Shown piece after piece: positions 37,097 to 46,742 of a stretch of 64,000 nt of DNA. The notes beneath the pieces are model-generated. The model saw only the letters and a list, made by a program, of their open reading frames with translations. It searched no databases and had not been told where the DNA came from. The translations under genes were made by a program, and so were the position numbers. Each line of letters starts with the position of its first letter. Within the stretch, counting starts at the first letter, position 1. Origin of the DNA: Pseudodesulfovibrio sp. S3 (GTDB lineage: Bacteria; Desulfobacterota; Desulfovibrionia; Desulfovibrionales; Desulfovibrionaceae); assembly GCF_004025585.1 (NCBI RefSeq), contig NZ_QTZO01000002.1, positions 186,001 through 250,000 on the forward strand, read 5' to 3'.

Positions 37097-38926
37097 ATGG
37101 AAACACGCGCAAAAAGATCCTCCCTCACCCAACCGCCGGTCCTGCCCATGACCCGGACGGAAATGGACGCACTGGGCTGGGTTGAACTGGACATCCTCCT
37201 GGTCACCGGCGACGGCTATGTGGACCACCCCTCTTTCGGCGCAGCCCTGCTCGGACGCTGGCTGGTGCACCACGGTTTCCGAACGGGCATATGCGCCCAA
37301 CCCGCCTGGGACAAGCCCGACGACATCGTTCGCATGGGCCGCCCCCGCCTGTTCGCAGGCGTCACTGCCGGGTCGCTGGACTCCATGCTCGCCCACTATA
37401 CCGCCTTTCGCAAGAAACGGTCGGACGACGCCTACACGCCGGGCGGCATGGCCGGTGCCAGGCCGAACCGGGCCTGCATCAGCTACACCAACGCGGTGCA
37501 ACGCGCCTTTCCCGGCCTGCCCGTGATCCTGGGCGGCATCGAGGCATCGCTCAGGCGTGTCTCGCACTATGATTTCTGGTCCGATTCGGTCCGCCGGTCC
37601 GTGCTTCTGGACGCCAAGGCCACGGCCATCACCTACGGCATGGCCGAAAATTCCATCGTCACCCTGGCCGAGACCCTCGAAACCATCCTCCTTGAGACCG
37701 GAGAGATCGACCTCAAGGCATTGCGCCCCCAACTGGCCCCTCTCCCCGGCCTGGTCGTGGCCGGTTCCGCAGATGATATCCCCGCAGACACGGACGTGAT
37801 CCGACTGCCTTCCCATGAAGCCATCCTGGATGATCCAAAGCAACTCATCGAGGCCACCAAGCTCCTGGAACGGCAGGTCCACCAGAACAAGGCCACTGTG
37901 GTTCAGGAAACCGCCGGTAGACTGGTCATGGTCACCCCGCCCGGACCACTGCTCGATACCAACGGACTGGACGAACTGGCCGGACTCCCTTTTTCTCGGC
38001 TGGCCCACCCGGCCTACAAACAGCGCATAGCGGCCGCGGACATGATCCAGACCAGCGTGACCACCCATCGGGGCTGTTCAGGCGGCTGTTCGTTCTGCAC
38101 CCTGGCCCTGCATCAGGGCCGGACCGTCCGCTCGCGAAGCAAGGCATCCGTCCTCAAGGAAGTGCGGGCCGTCACCGAGGTCAAGGGCTGGACCGGCTCC
38201 ATATCGGACGTTGGCGGGCCCAGCGCCAACATGTGGGGTGCGCACTGCGCCGCCGATCAGGCCCAATGCGAAAGGGCAAGCTGCCTGACGCCGCGCATCT
38301 GCAAGCACTACCGCGTGGCCCAAAAGGATTTCGTCAACCTGCTCCGGGCGGTCTCGGACGTGCAGTCGGTGAAACACGTCCGAGTGGCCTCGGGCTGGCG
38401 CATCGACCTGGCCCTGACCGACATGCAGGCCCTGACCACCATGATCCGCGAATTCGTGGGCGGACAGGCCAAGGTAGCCCCCGAGCACCAGGTGGATCAT
38501 GTGCTCAAGCTCATGCGCAAACCCGGTTTCAGCACCTTCGAGCAGTTCCTCGACCTCTTTGACAAGGAGTCGAAAAAAGCAGGCAAAAAGCAGTACGTCA
38601 TCCCCTATCTCATGTCCGCCTTCCCCGGCTGCACAGAAGACGACATGCGCGCCCTGAGCCGTTGGCTGACTGCCCAGGGGTGGAAGCCGGAACAGGTGCA
38701 ATGTTTCATCCCGCTGCCCGGAACAGCGGCCGCGGCCATGTTTCACGCCGAAACAGACATGCAGGGCAACCCCATTTACGTTGCCAAGACCGATGCCGAA
38801 CGTTTGCGCCAACACGCCATTCTCATGCCGAACACGGGCAAGCCCCCCAGAGGACACTCCCCAAACCACGGCAGACCCAAAGGGAAAAAGCCGTCCGGCC
38901 CCCCCTCCCGCGCACGACGCCGCTAG
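37097..38926 (+). CDS. YgiQ-family (UPF0313) radical SAM protein
   Basis: About 609 residues from the ATG at 37097; a GTG at 37061 is in frame but neither has a strong ribosome-binding site. The N-terminal part matches the YgiQ family (LPMTRTEMDALGW, then LVTGDGYVDHPSFG), and the radical SAM cluster RGCSGGCSFC gives C327, C331 and C334. The C-terminal ~40 residues are basic. The reaction catalysed by YgiQ is not established. It is divergent from the MDR gene and precedes nifA by 130 bp in the same orientation, but nothing indicates a role in nitrogen fixation. Confidence 0.88.
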   Translation: METRAKRSSLTQPPVLPMTRTEMDALGWVELDILLVTGDGYVDHPSFGAALLGRWLVHHGFRTGICAQPAWDKPDDIVRMGRPRLFAGVTAGSLDSMLAHYTAFRKKRSDDAYTPGGMAGARPNRACISYTNAVQRAFPGLPVILGGIEASLRRVSHYDFWSDSVRRSVLLDAKATAITYGMAENSIVTLAETLETILLETGEIDLKALRPQLAPLPGLVVAGSADDIPADTDVIRLPSHEAILDDPKQLIEATKLLERQVHQNKATVVQETAGRLVMVTPPGPLLDTNGLDELAGLPFSRLAHPAYKQRIAAADMIQTSVTTHRGCSGGCSFCTLALHQGRTVRSRSKASVLKEVRAVTEVKGWTGSISDVGGPSANMWGAHCAADQAQCERASCLTPRICKHYRVAQKDFVNLLRAVSDVQSVKHVRVASGWRIDLALTDMQALTTMIREFVGGQAKVAPEHQVDHVLKLMRKPGFSTFEQFLDLFDKESKKAGKKQYVIPYLMSAFPGCTEDDMRALSRWLTAQGWKPEQVQCFIPLPGTAAAAMFHAETDMQGNPIYVAKTDAERLRQHAILMPNTGKPPRGHSPNHGRPKGKKPSGPPSRARRR

Positions 38927-39056
38927 CCCGAACACGGCCCTCAATATTCCAGATATGTATATCCGCCTTCAGCAAATCACGTTTTTGTAATATCTTATCT
39001 TCCATTTCGTATCCTCTGACAGGCAAAGAACCTAGGTTTTACGCCACATTTCACGC

Positions 39057-40667
39057 ATGGCACCGTGCTTGCTAACAAAGGTCATGCATTCGAACGTCCA
39101 CGGATTGAAACTATCGGCCCTGTTGGCCATCTGCCAGGTCATCGATCGAGCCATGGACCTTGTGTCCGCCTTGGACGGTGTTCTGCAAATCCTGTCCGAA
39201 CAGCTCTCCATGCAGCGGGCCACGGTCACCCTGTTCGACCCGGAAACCGGGCAACTGTCCATCAATGCCTCCTACGGCCTGAACACGGAAGAGAAACAGC
39301 GCGGCGTGTACCGGCTGGACGAAGGCGTCACCGGCCGCATCTTCCAGACCGGCGAACCGTATTACGTCCCGGACATCGACAAGGAACCGCTTTTTCTGGA
39401 CAAGACCGGGTCCCGCCGCGTGAAGCGCGGCATGATATCGTTCATAGGCGTGCCCATCGTCCTGCACGGCGACCCCATCGGGGTCCTCAACGTGGACCGG
39501 TTGTTCGAGGACGAGGTCAGCTTTGATGAGGACGTGGATTTTCTCAAGGTGGTGGCCACCCTGATCGGGCAGTTCATCAGCCTGAACGAGAAGATCAAGG
39601 CCCGCGAGGCCGCCCTCAAGAGGGAGAACACCTCCCTGAAATACCAGATTTCCAAGAATTCCAAAGGGCCGTATATCGTGGGGTACAGCGCGGCCATGGT
39701 CGAAGTGCAGCGGCAGATGGAAAAGGTCTCTCCCACACGGGCCACGGTCCTGCTGCTGGGCGAATCCGGTGTGGGCAAGACGCTGATCGCCCGCATCATC
39801 CACGAACTTTCCGAACGAAAGGGCAACCCGTTCATCAAGATCAACTGCGCCTCCATCCCCAGCAACCTCTTGGAATCAGAACTCTTCGGCCATGAGAAAG
39901 GCGCATTCACCGGAGCAACCGGCACCAGGCCCGGCCGGTTCGAGGAAGCGGACACAGGCACCATCTTTCTGGACGAGATCGGCGAGTTGCCCATGGAGCT
40001 GCAGGCAAAACTCCTGCGCGTACTCCAGGACAAGGAACTGGAGCGGCTCGGCTCCAACCGCACCCGGACCATCGACGTACGTATCCTCGCCGCCACCAAC
40101 AGGGACCTCGGCCACCTGGTGGAACGAGGCAGGTTCCGCCTGGACCTTTACTACCGCCTCAACGTCTTTCCTGTACGCGTGCCCCCACTGCGCGAACGCA
40201 AGGAGGACATCACCGGATTGCTCAACCATTTTCTCAGCAAAATGGCCGAGGACTACGGACGCAATATCCACCTCACATCCACGGCCCTGGACGCCCTCAT
40301 CCGTTACGACTGGCCCGGCAACGTGCGCGAAATGCAAAACCTTATCGAACGGTTGGTAATCATGTCCGAAGAGGACCGTATCAGCCTGGAATTCCTGAAG
40401 TCCTACCTCACTCCCGGCCAGACCGCCGCAGTCCAGGAAGCCCTTCCCCTGTCGGAGAACGTGCCGTGTCATGCCTCGCTCAAGGAATTCGAGCGCAACG
40501 AGGTCATGGCCGCCCTGGAACGCAACGGCTGGATCCAGTACAAGGCAGCCGTGGCACTCGGACTCTCGGCACGCCAGATGGGATACCGGGTCAAGAAATA
40601 CGGCTTGGAATCCATGATTGCCGACGGCAGGGCCAAGCTGCGACGCATCAAAGAGACGCAAATATAA
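39057..40667 (+). CDS. nifA: NifA, sigma-54-dependent activator of nif genes
   Basis: A 536-residue bacterial enhancer-binding protein: N-terminal GAF domain (about 20-185), AAA+ domain with Walker A GESGVGKT (from G235), sigma-54 contact loop GAFTGA (282-287) and arginine-finger region, then a Fis-type HTH (about 490-530, ending [12 protein letters not shown]). The ATG at 39057 is taken, though an ATG at 39084 is equally possible as neither has a good ribosome-binding site. The Cys-rich linker of oxygen-sensitive rhizobial NifA is absent (only one Cys after the AAA+ domain), and no nifL is near. It stands beside and convergent to the nif operon, whose sigma-54 promoter lies at 51619-51633. 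Confidence 0.9.
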   Translation: MAPCLLTKVMHSNVHGLKLSALLAICQVIDRAMDLVSALDGVLQILSEQLSMQRATVTLFDPETGQLSINASYGLNTEEKQRGVYRLDEGVTGRIFQTGEPYYVPDIDKEPLFLDKTGSRRVKRGMISFIGVPIVLHGDPIGVLNVDRLFEDEVSFDEDVDFLKVVATLIGQFISLNEKIKAREAALKRENTSLKYQISKNSKGPYIVGYSAAMVEVQRQMEKVSPTRATVLLLGESGVGKTLIARIIHELSERKGNPFIKINCASIPSNLLESELFGHEKGAFTGATGTRPGRFEEADTGTIFLDEIGELPMELQAKLLRVLQDKELERLGSNRTRTIDVRILAATNRDLGHLVERGRFRLDLYYRLNVFPVRVPPLRERKEDITGLLNHFLSKMAEDYGRNIHLTSTALDALIRYDWPGNVREMQNLIERLVIMSEEDRISLEFLKSYLTPGQTAAVQEALPLSENVPCHASLKEFERNEVMAALERNGWIQYKAAVALGLSARQMGYRVKKYGLESMIADGRAKLRRIKETQI

Positions 40668-40696
40668 TTTCCCGGCACTCTACCTCCCCCACACAA

Positions 40697-40731
40697 GACA
40701 CCCCCCGTCAGACATTCTGGCGGGGGGTGTC
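40697..40731. terminator. Hairpin between convergent nifA and orf81
   Basis: GACACCCCCCG and CGGGGGGTGTC form an 11-bp stem extended by an inner CAG/CTG pair. There is no good U tract on either strand, so it is at best a weak bidirectional terminator. Confidence 0.55.
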
Positions 40732-40752
40732 GGGTTTGCTTGGTTTGAACCG

Positions 40753-40998
40753 CTATTCGACCGGACCAAGGGTGCGCACCGAGGCAATTCGCTCCCAGTC
40801 GTAATAGGTGTTGACGTTCATGCCCGCCTTGACGCAGGTGACGCGAACGAATTCCTCACCCAGAAACAGGACGGCAGATTCGTACACCTCGCCCTCGTTG
40901 ACCTGGATTTTCACGTCCTTGCGGAGCTTGCGGGACATGGTTCCCTGCACCGGCTTGGACGCGTACTCGAACACTTTTTCCAATGTCGCCTTGTTCAT
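40753..40998 (-). CDS. Small conserved-looking protein at the end of the nif operon
   Basis: An 81-residue soluble protein with AGGAGG before the ATG, 66 bp after nifB on the same strand, so probably the last gene of the operon. I do not recognise the family. The sequence has a basic first half (SRKLRKDVKIQV) and a beta-rich second half with one Cys (VRVTCVKAG). It has no metal-binding cluster and no membrane helix. Its position suggests an accessory role in nitrogenase maturation, but nothing in the sequence proves it. Confidence 0.6.
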   Translation of the reverse strand: MNKATLEKVFEYASKPVQGTMSRKLRKDVKIQVNEGEVYESAVLFLGEEFVRVTCVKAGMNVNTYYDWERIASVRTLGPVE

Positions 40999-41064
40999 GC
41001 ATCCTCCTATGGGGGTATACTGTTATATTAGTGACGAAACATGCTTTTCATCCGGCAACGGCGA

Positions 41065-42336
41065 TCAACCGCAGCCGGCACCGCCGCCGGAACAGGCGCT
41101 TCCGATACCGCAGCGCCGGACCTTGAGCGCATTGATGTCGCCGCCTTCAAATACATAGCGAAGGGCATCCTCGATGAATCCATCCACCACATGCGGCTTG
41201 ACCGAGTGTTCCTCGAGCAGCATCCTCGGCGTCTCGCCGATGGCGGCGCAAAGCACGGCGCGACAATCCTTGAGGGTTGAGGCCAATTCAGACCAGCGCT
41301 GGGGGCCGCACCCGGCATTGGGCGCCTGTCGTTCTTCGATCATGCGGAAACCGCCGGTTTCGGACTCGCCCCATATCTCGAAGGATTTTGCCTCGCCGAG
41401 GTGCTGGTTGACCAGCAAGCCCTCACGGGTGGCCACGGCAACATAGGGACGCGCCATTTCCGCGCTGAGCGGCCTGAGTTTGGAACACGCCTGAAGGGTG
41501 CCGCACAGGGCAGCGGACTGGTCGTTGCCGAGCAGGCCGACGGCGTCGGCTCGACACCGTTTGCAATGGGTCATCTGGTTGATGAAGACGCCCGCTTCCT
41601 TGCGCAGGGGCACCACGGTCTCGCTCCCCGGCTCCGGGAGATGGGAAAACGGGGTGTCGGCCGTGGGCTTGACCGGGATCATGTTCTGGATATCGGCGCC
41701 GAGCGAGGCGCACACCCGGGCCACTTCCACGATATGATGGTCGTTGATGCCGGGGAGGATGATGGAGTTGACCTTGACGGTGATACCGCGCTCCTTGAGT
41801 CCCTTGATGGCCTTGAGCTGGCGGTCCAGCAGGATCTCCGCGCCCTTCTCGCCCCGGTAGACCACGTTCCCGTCCTTGACCCAGGCATAGATCTTGGCGC
41901 CGATGGCCGGGTCCACGGCGGAAATGGTGATGGTCACGTGGGACACGCCCAATTCGGCGATGTCGTCCAGGTACGGCAGGATGCCCATGCCGTTGCTGGA
42001 CAGGCAGAACAGCAGTTCGGGATGCTGCTCATTCAGGAGGCGCATGGTCTCAAGGGTTTCCGCCGGGTTGGCAAAGGGATCGCCCGGACCGGCGATGCCG
42101 GCCACGGTGATGCGCGGTTCCTTTTCCAGCACCGCCTTCATGTATTCGGCGGCCTGAAAAGGCTTGAGGACGCCACTGGTCACGCCGGGACGGGACTCGT
42201 TCACGCAGTCGTATTTGCGGTTGCAATAGTTGCACTGGATATTGCACTTGGGTGCCACGGGCAGATGCACGCGGCCGCAACTGCCTGCGGTTTCCTTGTT
42301 GAAACAGGGGTGCCTGGTGGTATCCTTCATGGTCAT
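41065..42336 (-). CDS. nifB: NifB, radical SAM FeMo-cofactor precursor synthase
   Basis: A 423-residue NifB with GGAGG nine bases before the ATG. The radical SAM motif CNIQCNYC supplies C31, C35 and C38. The other conserved NifB cysteines are present (HPCF C11, C20, C44, and CKRC in the middle). A NifX-like domain (about 300-400) follows, and the protein ends in a Cys/Gly tail (CGIGSACSGGGAGCG). NifB fuses two 4Fe-4S clusters and inserts carbide to make NifB-co for FeMo-cofactor. The gene follows nifN by 17 bp. A degenerate paralogue lies upstream at 45547-46719. Confidence 0.95.
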   Translation of the reverse strand: MTMKDTTRHPCFNKETAGSCGRVHLPVAPKCNIQCNYCNRKYDCVNESRPGVTSGVLKPFQAAEYMKAVLEKEPRITVAGIAGPGDPFANPAETLETMRLLNEQHPELLFCLSSNGMGILPYLDDIAELGVSHVTITISAVDPAIGAKIYAWVKDGNVVYRGEKGAEILLDRQLKAIKGLKERGITVKVNSIILPGINDHHIVEVARVCASLGADIQNMIPVKPTADTPFSHLPEPGSETVVPLRKEAGVFINQMTHCKRCRADAVGLLGNDQSAALCGTLQACSKLRPLSAEMARPYVAVATREGLLVNQHLGEAKSFEIWGESETGGFRMIEERQAPNAGCGPQRWSELASTLKDCRAVLCAAIGETPRMLLEEHSVKPHVVDGFIEDALRYVFEGGDINALKVRRCGIGSACSGGGAGCG

Positions 42337-42353
42337 TTCACTACCCTCCGGGG

Positions 42354-43730
42354 CTATATGTAACCGTAGCCGATGCTACTATCCGCTTGCTTCTTCTCGA
42401 TGACGGCGTTTACAACCCGATCGAACAGTGTCTGTGCGCCCCTGTAGCCAAGGTGGTGAATCCGCTGGCCGCCGAAACGGTCGTGGATCGGAAAACCCAC
42501 GCGAATCAGGGGAATGCCCCACGCCTTGGCATAGCGGTATCCCTTGGAATGCCCGATGAGCAGATCGGGCTTGAGCGATGCCGCCTCTTCGGAGATATCG
42601 AAGAAATCCACCCCTTCACGCACTTCCGGTGCCATGCGGGCCACACCGTTCGTAACCTGGGCAATGGCCGCGTCCAGCCCCTTCTTGCGGGAGCCGGTCC
42701 CGGCCAGGACCACGTCCACCCCGATCTCGGACAGAAAGGCGCACAGCCCGGTGACCAGATCTTCCTCGCCGTAGACAACGGCCCGCTTGCCGAACACGTA
42801 CTTGTGGCCGTCCACGTAGGCATCCACCAACCGGCCGCGCTCAAGTTCGTAGCGACGGGGCATGGGCTTGCCGGATATGGTTTCCAGGGTCTCGAACAGC
42901 CGGTCCGATTCACGCAGCCCCATGGGCAGGCCGATGCGGTGATTCTTGACGCCAAAGGTCTTTTCCAGGCTGGTGCCGCCCGTGGCCTTGGGCAGGCAGC
43001 GACCGAATTCTATGGTCCCGCGCGCCCCGGACATCTCCTTGATCTCCGCGACAGGCGTGCCGCCGGAAGGTATCTTCACATAGTCTTCCAGGGCCGGACC
43101 ATCCAGGGTCTCGGAGATGTCGGGCAAAATGGTGGCATGGATGCCGAAGTCCCGGCAGATGTCCTTGAGATGCCGGACGTCCTCGCAGGAGACCATGTTG
43201 GGCAGGATGTTCACCCGCCCGGTGTCGGCCGACCTGGTCGTGCAAAGCTGCTCCACCAGGGAGCGCACCGCGCCGTGCCAGCCGTCGGTGTGGGTGCCGC
43301 TGAAGCTGGGAGTGGACACCTCCACCAGATCAGGCAGATCCAGGTCGCCGAATTCACTCCTGAATTCCTTGAGATTCCTGGGCACGTCGTCGCCGATGGT
43401 CTCGGTCAGGCAGGTGGTGGCCACGCCGATCAGGGAAGGTTCGTACTTCTTCATGACATTGAGGATGCCCTTCTTGAGATTCGGGCCGCCGCCGTAAATG
43501 GCGTTCTTCTCACCCAGGGCCGAAGAAGCGATGTCCACAGGCTCCCGGAAATGGGAGATGATGTAACGCCGCATGTAGGTGGCGCATCCCTGGGAACCGT
43601 GCAGGAAGGGAATGGCTCCCTCCACCCCCCTGAAGGCCAGTGATGCGCCCAGTGGAGTACACAGCTTGCAGGCATTGGTGGTGGAGACGTAATTGGGCTT
43701 CACCTTCTTGATGGATACGGGCTTACTCAT
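42354..43730 (-). CDS. nifN: NifN, FeMo-cofactor scaffold beta subunit
   Basis: A 458-residue NifN-type protein of the nitrogenase component 1 family. The ATG at 43730 has AAGGAGG upstream and overlaps the nifE stop by 8 bases; the frame stays open well upstream but that part is a shadow of nifE. Conserved features are CKLCTPLGASLAFRGVEG at the N-terminus, HGSQGCATY and TTCLTETIGDD. With NifE it forms the scaffold on which NifB-co is matured before transfer to NifDK. Its overlap with nifE indicates coupled translation of a 1:1 complex. Confidence 0.93.
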   Translation of the reverse strand: MSKPVSIKKVKPNYVSTTNACKLCTPLGASLAFRGVEGAIPFLHGSQGCATYMRRYIISHFREPVDIASSALGEKNAIYGGGPNLKKGILNVMKKYEPSLIGVATTCLTETIGDDVPRNLKEFRSEFGDLDLPDLVEVSTPSFSGTHTDGWHGAVRSLVEQLCTTRSADTGRVNILPNMVSCEDVRHLKDICRDFGIHATILPDISETLDGPALEDYVKIPSGGTPVAEIKEMSGARGTIEFGRCLPKATGGTSLEKTFGVKNHRIGLPMGLRESDRLFETLETISGKPMPRRYELERGRLVDAYVDGHKYVFGKRAVVYGEEDLVTGLCAFLSEIGVDVVLAGTGSRKKGLDAAIAQVTNGVARMAPEVREGVDFFDISEEAASLKPDLLIGHSKGYRYAKAWGIPLIRVGFPIHDRFGGQRIHHLGYRGAQTLFDRVVNAVIEKKQADSSIGYGYI

Positions 43731-45105
43731 TGACGGCCTCCTTCTTGGCAGCGGCCATGCGGTTGGCGCGGCGCGGAGCGAACTGCCAGACCGGGGACAT
43801 GACCGAAGAGTGGATTTCACGGGCGAAATTGAGCATGCCCACGAATCCTTCAAGGGCTTCCTTGCGCTCATGGTTGTGGTCGCAGAACCCCACCCCGAGC
43901 TTGAAGGCGATGGGACGTTCCTTGACTCCGCCCACAAAGACGTCCACGTCCTTTTCCTTGATGAAATGGGACAATTCAAGCGGGTTGGCGTCGTCGATGA
44001 TGACCGTACCGGGGTCGGTGATCTGCTCCAGTTCGGCGTAGTCCTCCTTGGTCCCGGTCTGGGAACCGACCATGACCACCTCCATGCCGAGATGACGGAA
44101 TGCCTTGACCAGGGAAAACGCCTTGAAGGAGCCGCCCACGTACATGGCGACCCTCTTGCCCTCCAGGTCCTCCCGATACCGGGCCAGTTCGGGCATGAGC
44201 TTCTGAAGCTCCTCACGCACCAAAACCCTGGTCCGGTCCACTATGCCGGGGTCCTTGTCCTTGAAGAAATCGGCCACCTGATAGAGGGCGTCGGCCATAT
44301 CCTCGATGCCGAGGTAGGAGACCCGCATATACGGGGTGCCGTATTCCTCTTCCATCATCCTGGCCAGATCCAGGGTCGCGCCCGAACACTGAACCAGGTT
44401 CAGGGCCGCGCCATGACACCGGCCGATGTCAGCGACCCGGCCATCGCCGGTGACGTTGGCCACGATCTGGACGCCCATCCTCTCGAAGTATTCGCGGATG
44501 ATCCAGATTTCTCCGGCCAGGTTGAAGTCGCCGAAGATGTTGATGGAAAGGGGCGAAATCCCGGAGGTGTCGCCGGTGCCGATGAGCTTGAACATGGCCT
44601 TGCACGCGGCCAGGTATCCGGCCCGCTTGTTGCCCTTGAAACCCTCGGACATGACCGGCAGCACCGGAATGCCCTTTTTCTCGGTCATCTTGCGGCAGAC
44701 CGCTTCCATGTCGTCGCCGATGAGTCCCACGATGCATGTGGAATAGACAAAGGCGGCCTTGGGCGAATGACGGTCGATGAGCTCATCCAGGGCGGCTTCG
44801 AGTTTCCTCTCGCCGCCGAAGATGACATCGGTTTCCTGGAGGTCCGTGGAAAAGGAGAGCCGGAACAGCTCGGGGCCGCTCGAAAGCGAACCGCGAATAT
44901 CCCAGGTATAGACCGCACAGCCGATGGGGCCGTGCACCAGATGCAGGGCGTCGGATATGGGATAGAGGACCACGCGGGAGCCGCAGAACACGCAGGCTCG
45001 CTGGCTGACCGCGCCCGCCAGGGAATCCCGGTTGCAGGCGATGTCGATGGCGCCCTCTCCGGTCCTGTGGATCTGGTCTTTTCTTTCATCTAATATGGTA
45101 CTCAT
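43723..45105 (-). CDS. nifE: NifE, FeMo-cofactor scaffold alpha subunit
   Basis: A 460-residue NifE-type protein. It shows the N-terminal cysteine region CVFCGSRVVLYPI, HGPIGCAVYTWD, STCIVGLIGDD and the C-terminal FCDHNHERKEALEGFVG block typical of NifE. A FeMo-cofactor-liganding His like that of NifD is replaced by the NifE pattern. It pairs with NifN, encoded directly downstream with an 8-base overlap. Upstream lie a possible 24-codon frame and the 2Fe-2S ferredoxin gene, so it is read from the nifH promoter unless there is an internal one that I could not see. Confidence 0.93.
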   Translation of the reverse strand: MSTILDERKDQIHRTGEGAIDIACNRDSLAGAVSQRACVFCGSRVVLYPISDALHLVHGPIGCAVYTWDIRGSLSSGPELFRLSFSTDLQETDVIFGGERKLEAALDELIDRHSPKAAFVYSTCIVGLIGDDMEAVCRKMTEKKGIPVLPVMSEGFKGNKRAGYLAACKAMFKLIGTGDTSGISPLSINIFGDFNLAGEIWIIREYFERMGVQIVANVTGDGRVADIGRCHGAALNLVQCSGATLDLARMMEEEYGTPYMRVSYLGIEDMADALYQVADFFKDKDPGIVDRTRVLVREELQKLMPELARYREDLEGKRVAMYVGGSFKAFSLVKAFRHLGMEVVMVGSQTGTKEDYAELEQITDPGTVIIDDANPLELSHFIKEKDVDVFVGGVKERPIAFKLGVGFCDHNHERKEALEGFVGMLNFAREIHSSVMSPVWQFAPRRANRMAAAKKEAVNE

Positions 45106-45135
45106 GTCTCCCCCTATAGGTTCAGGGTAGAATTA

Positions 45136-45210
45136 TTACTGCCGGTTTCTCAGGCTCTCCCGCCGGTCCTCGCGGACAACCGCGTCCATAACGGAGACGG
45201 CTTCAGGCAT
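45136..45210 (-). CDS. Possible 24-residue peptide between ferredoxin and nifE
   Basis: An ATG-initiated frame of 24 codons (begins MPEAVSVMDAVVRED, ends in TAA at 45136) with a weak GAGAG before the start, filling most of the gap between the ferredoxin stop and nifE. The residue composition is plausible for a short helix. There is no homologue I recognise, and it may be chance. Confidence 0.25.
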   Translation of the reverse strand: MPEAVSVMDAVVREDRRESLRNRQ

Positions 45211-45228
45211 GGGACTCTCAATTCATCA

Positions 45229-45528
45229 TCAAACCGCGTAAGCGGCACAGGGCTCGCCTTCTTCCAATGCGTCCAGGATTTCGTCGATGGCCCCTTCGGA
45301 ATCTACGCCCTTGAACCACCAGTTCTCGGGCTGGATCACCATTATGGGACCGGACTCGCACTGCTTGAGACAGGATGAGGCCACCACAAGGGCGTCCAGA
45401 CCCCGGTCCAGAATCTCTTCCTCGATATACTGGAGGAACCCGTTGGTCTGCTTGTGACAGATGCCCTTGGGATCGCCTCCGGCACGGAAGGACTGACAAC
45501 AGATGATCATTCTCTCGGGTATGGCCAT
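45229..45528 (-). CDS. Thioredoxin-like 2Fe-2S ferredoxin
   Basis: A 99-residue protein of the thioredoxin-fold 2Fe-2S ferredoxin family (the Clostridium pasteurianum / Azotobacter FdI type). Cys residues are seen at the N-terminus (IICCQSF), then GICHKQ, and after the beta-alpha unit SSCLKQCESGP, which gives the CxxxC pair; the region GPIMVIQPENWWF is typical. It lies between the degenerate NifB paralogue (18 bp) and nifE. Similar ferredoxins occur in other nif clusters and probably donate electrons to cofactor assembly or to NifH. Confidence 0.85.
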   Translation of the reverse strand: MAIPERMIICCQSFRAGGDPKGICHKQTNGFLQYIEEEILDRGLDALVVASSCLKQCESGPIMVIQPENWWFKGVDSEGAIDEILDALEEGEPCAAYAV

Positions 45529-45546
45529 TTCACATTCTCCTTCTTG

Positions 45547-46719
45547 TTACTTTTTGCATTTCTTGGCTTTCTTGCCGCCGCCGTAGAGCACATCCACGGT
45601 CCCTGCGATCTCCCCGTCCGTGATCAGGACGGACAGACCGTTGCGGCTCAAAATTTGTCTCGGATTATCCCCGGCCGCTGCCGTGAGCAGGACGAAACAG
45701 TCGCTCAAGCCGGAAGCCAGGGTCTCCCACCTCTTGCCGCCGGAACCGGGTTCGGGGGCGTCGCGGCTCTCCAGCAGGCAGGGCAGCCCATCTTCACGCG
45801 GGCCGTAGACGAGGATCTTGATGGCGTGGCCCAGGTGCAGGTCCACATCCATGCCCGTGGAACTGACAACGGCCACATTGGGCCGCTCGGCAGTGGGCTT
45901 GGGCAGGATCGACACCGAAGCGTCCGGCTTGGAAGGCGTCTCCAGGCCAACCAGATGTTCGCCGCACTCGTTCCAGGCAGGCATGAGGTCCATGTGCCGG
46001 GCCGCGCGGTCCCGGACCGTGGCCAGCATCTCGATGCCGGACTCGACCGGATTCTCTTCGCTTTCCCTTGTCAGGCGGTACGGAACAACGGCCATGATGT
46101 CCGCGCCCAGATTGGCCATGGAGGCGGCAACCGCCTCCACATGACCGGCATTGTAGCCGGCATAGACAGTGGTGTTGATCTTGACGGTCAATCCGGCCTT
46201 CTTGAAGGCGGTTATGGCGGCGGCCTGTTCGCTGACCAGCAGCCTGGCGGCCTCCTTCAGGGGCATGGTCCTGGTGGAAGGACGAATCCAGGCGTAGAGC
46301 TTCTCCGCCACTTCAGGGTCCACGGCGTCCACCAGCACGGTGATGTGGGACAGGCCGATTTCGGCCAACTCCACGGCATACCGGGCACCGTTAAGGCCCA
46401 CTGTGGTCAGGCACAGGGAAATTTCGGGGTACCTTTCCCGCACCATCCGCAGGGTCCGCAGGCTCGGTTCGGGATCGGCCAGGGGATCGCCGGGGCCGGT
46501 GATGCCCACCATGGACACGGGCTTGCCCTGACGGATCACATGGTCCAGCCAGGTCACGGCGTCTTCCGGCATCATGGCGGGCCTGGAATTGGCCGTATCG
46601 GAAAACCGGCTACGGGTGTTGGCACGGGGAGCAACGGGCAGGTGCAGACGGCCGACGGTCTTGCGGGCGGTCATGCCGAAGCAGGGATGGGAGGCGGATG
46701 CTATGAAATTCGATGACAT
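45547..46719 (-). CDS. Degenerate NifB paralogue lacking radical SAM cysteines
   Basis: A 390-residue intact reading frame clearly homologous to NifB: HPCFGMTARKTVGRLHLPVA aligns with HPCFNKETAGSCGRVHLPVA, and GITGPGDPLADPEPSLRTL aligns with GIAGPGDPFANPAETLETM. The SAM motif CNIQCNYC is replaced by ANTRSRFS (A33, S37, S40), the following DC is lost and the conserved C20 is Val. It cannot bind the SAM 4Fe-4S cluster by the normal ligands. The C-terminal NifX-like domain is kept (about 265-370, with GMDVDLHLGHA) and the tail is Lys-rich. AAAGG precedes the ATG. It may carry or chaperone NifB-co or FeMo-co rather than make it. No frameshift or stop is present, so it is not simply a pseudogene. 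Confidence 0.88.
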   Translation of the reverse strand: MSSNFIASASHPCFGMTARKTVGRLHLPVAPRANTRSRFSDTANSRPAMMPEDAVTWLDHVIRQGKPVSMVGITGPGDPLADPEPSLRTLRMVRERYPEISLCLTTVGLNGARYAVELAEIGLSHITVLVDAVDPEVAEKLYAWIRPSTRTMPLKEAARLLVSEQAAAITAFKKAGLTVKINTTVYAGYNAGHVEAVAASMANLGADIMAVVPYRLTRESEENPVESGIEMLATVRDRAARHMDLMPAWNECGEHLVGLETPSKPDASVSILPKPTAERPNVAVVSSTGMDVDLHLGHAIKILVYGPREDGLPCLLESRDAPEPGSGGKRWETLASGLSDCFVLLTAAAGDNPRQILSRNGLSVLITDGEIAGTVDVLYGGGKKAKKCKK

Positions 46720-46742
46720 GACGGCCTTTGGGTTGGTGGTTA

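Noticed and set aside
43731-44216. N-terminal extension of the nifN frame into nifE
   Set aside because: The extra 162 codons overlap nifE in another frame and have no NifN homology. The start at 43730 has a ribosome-binding site and matches the family.
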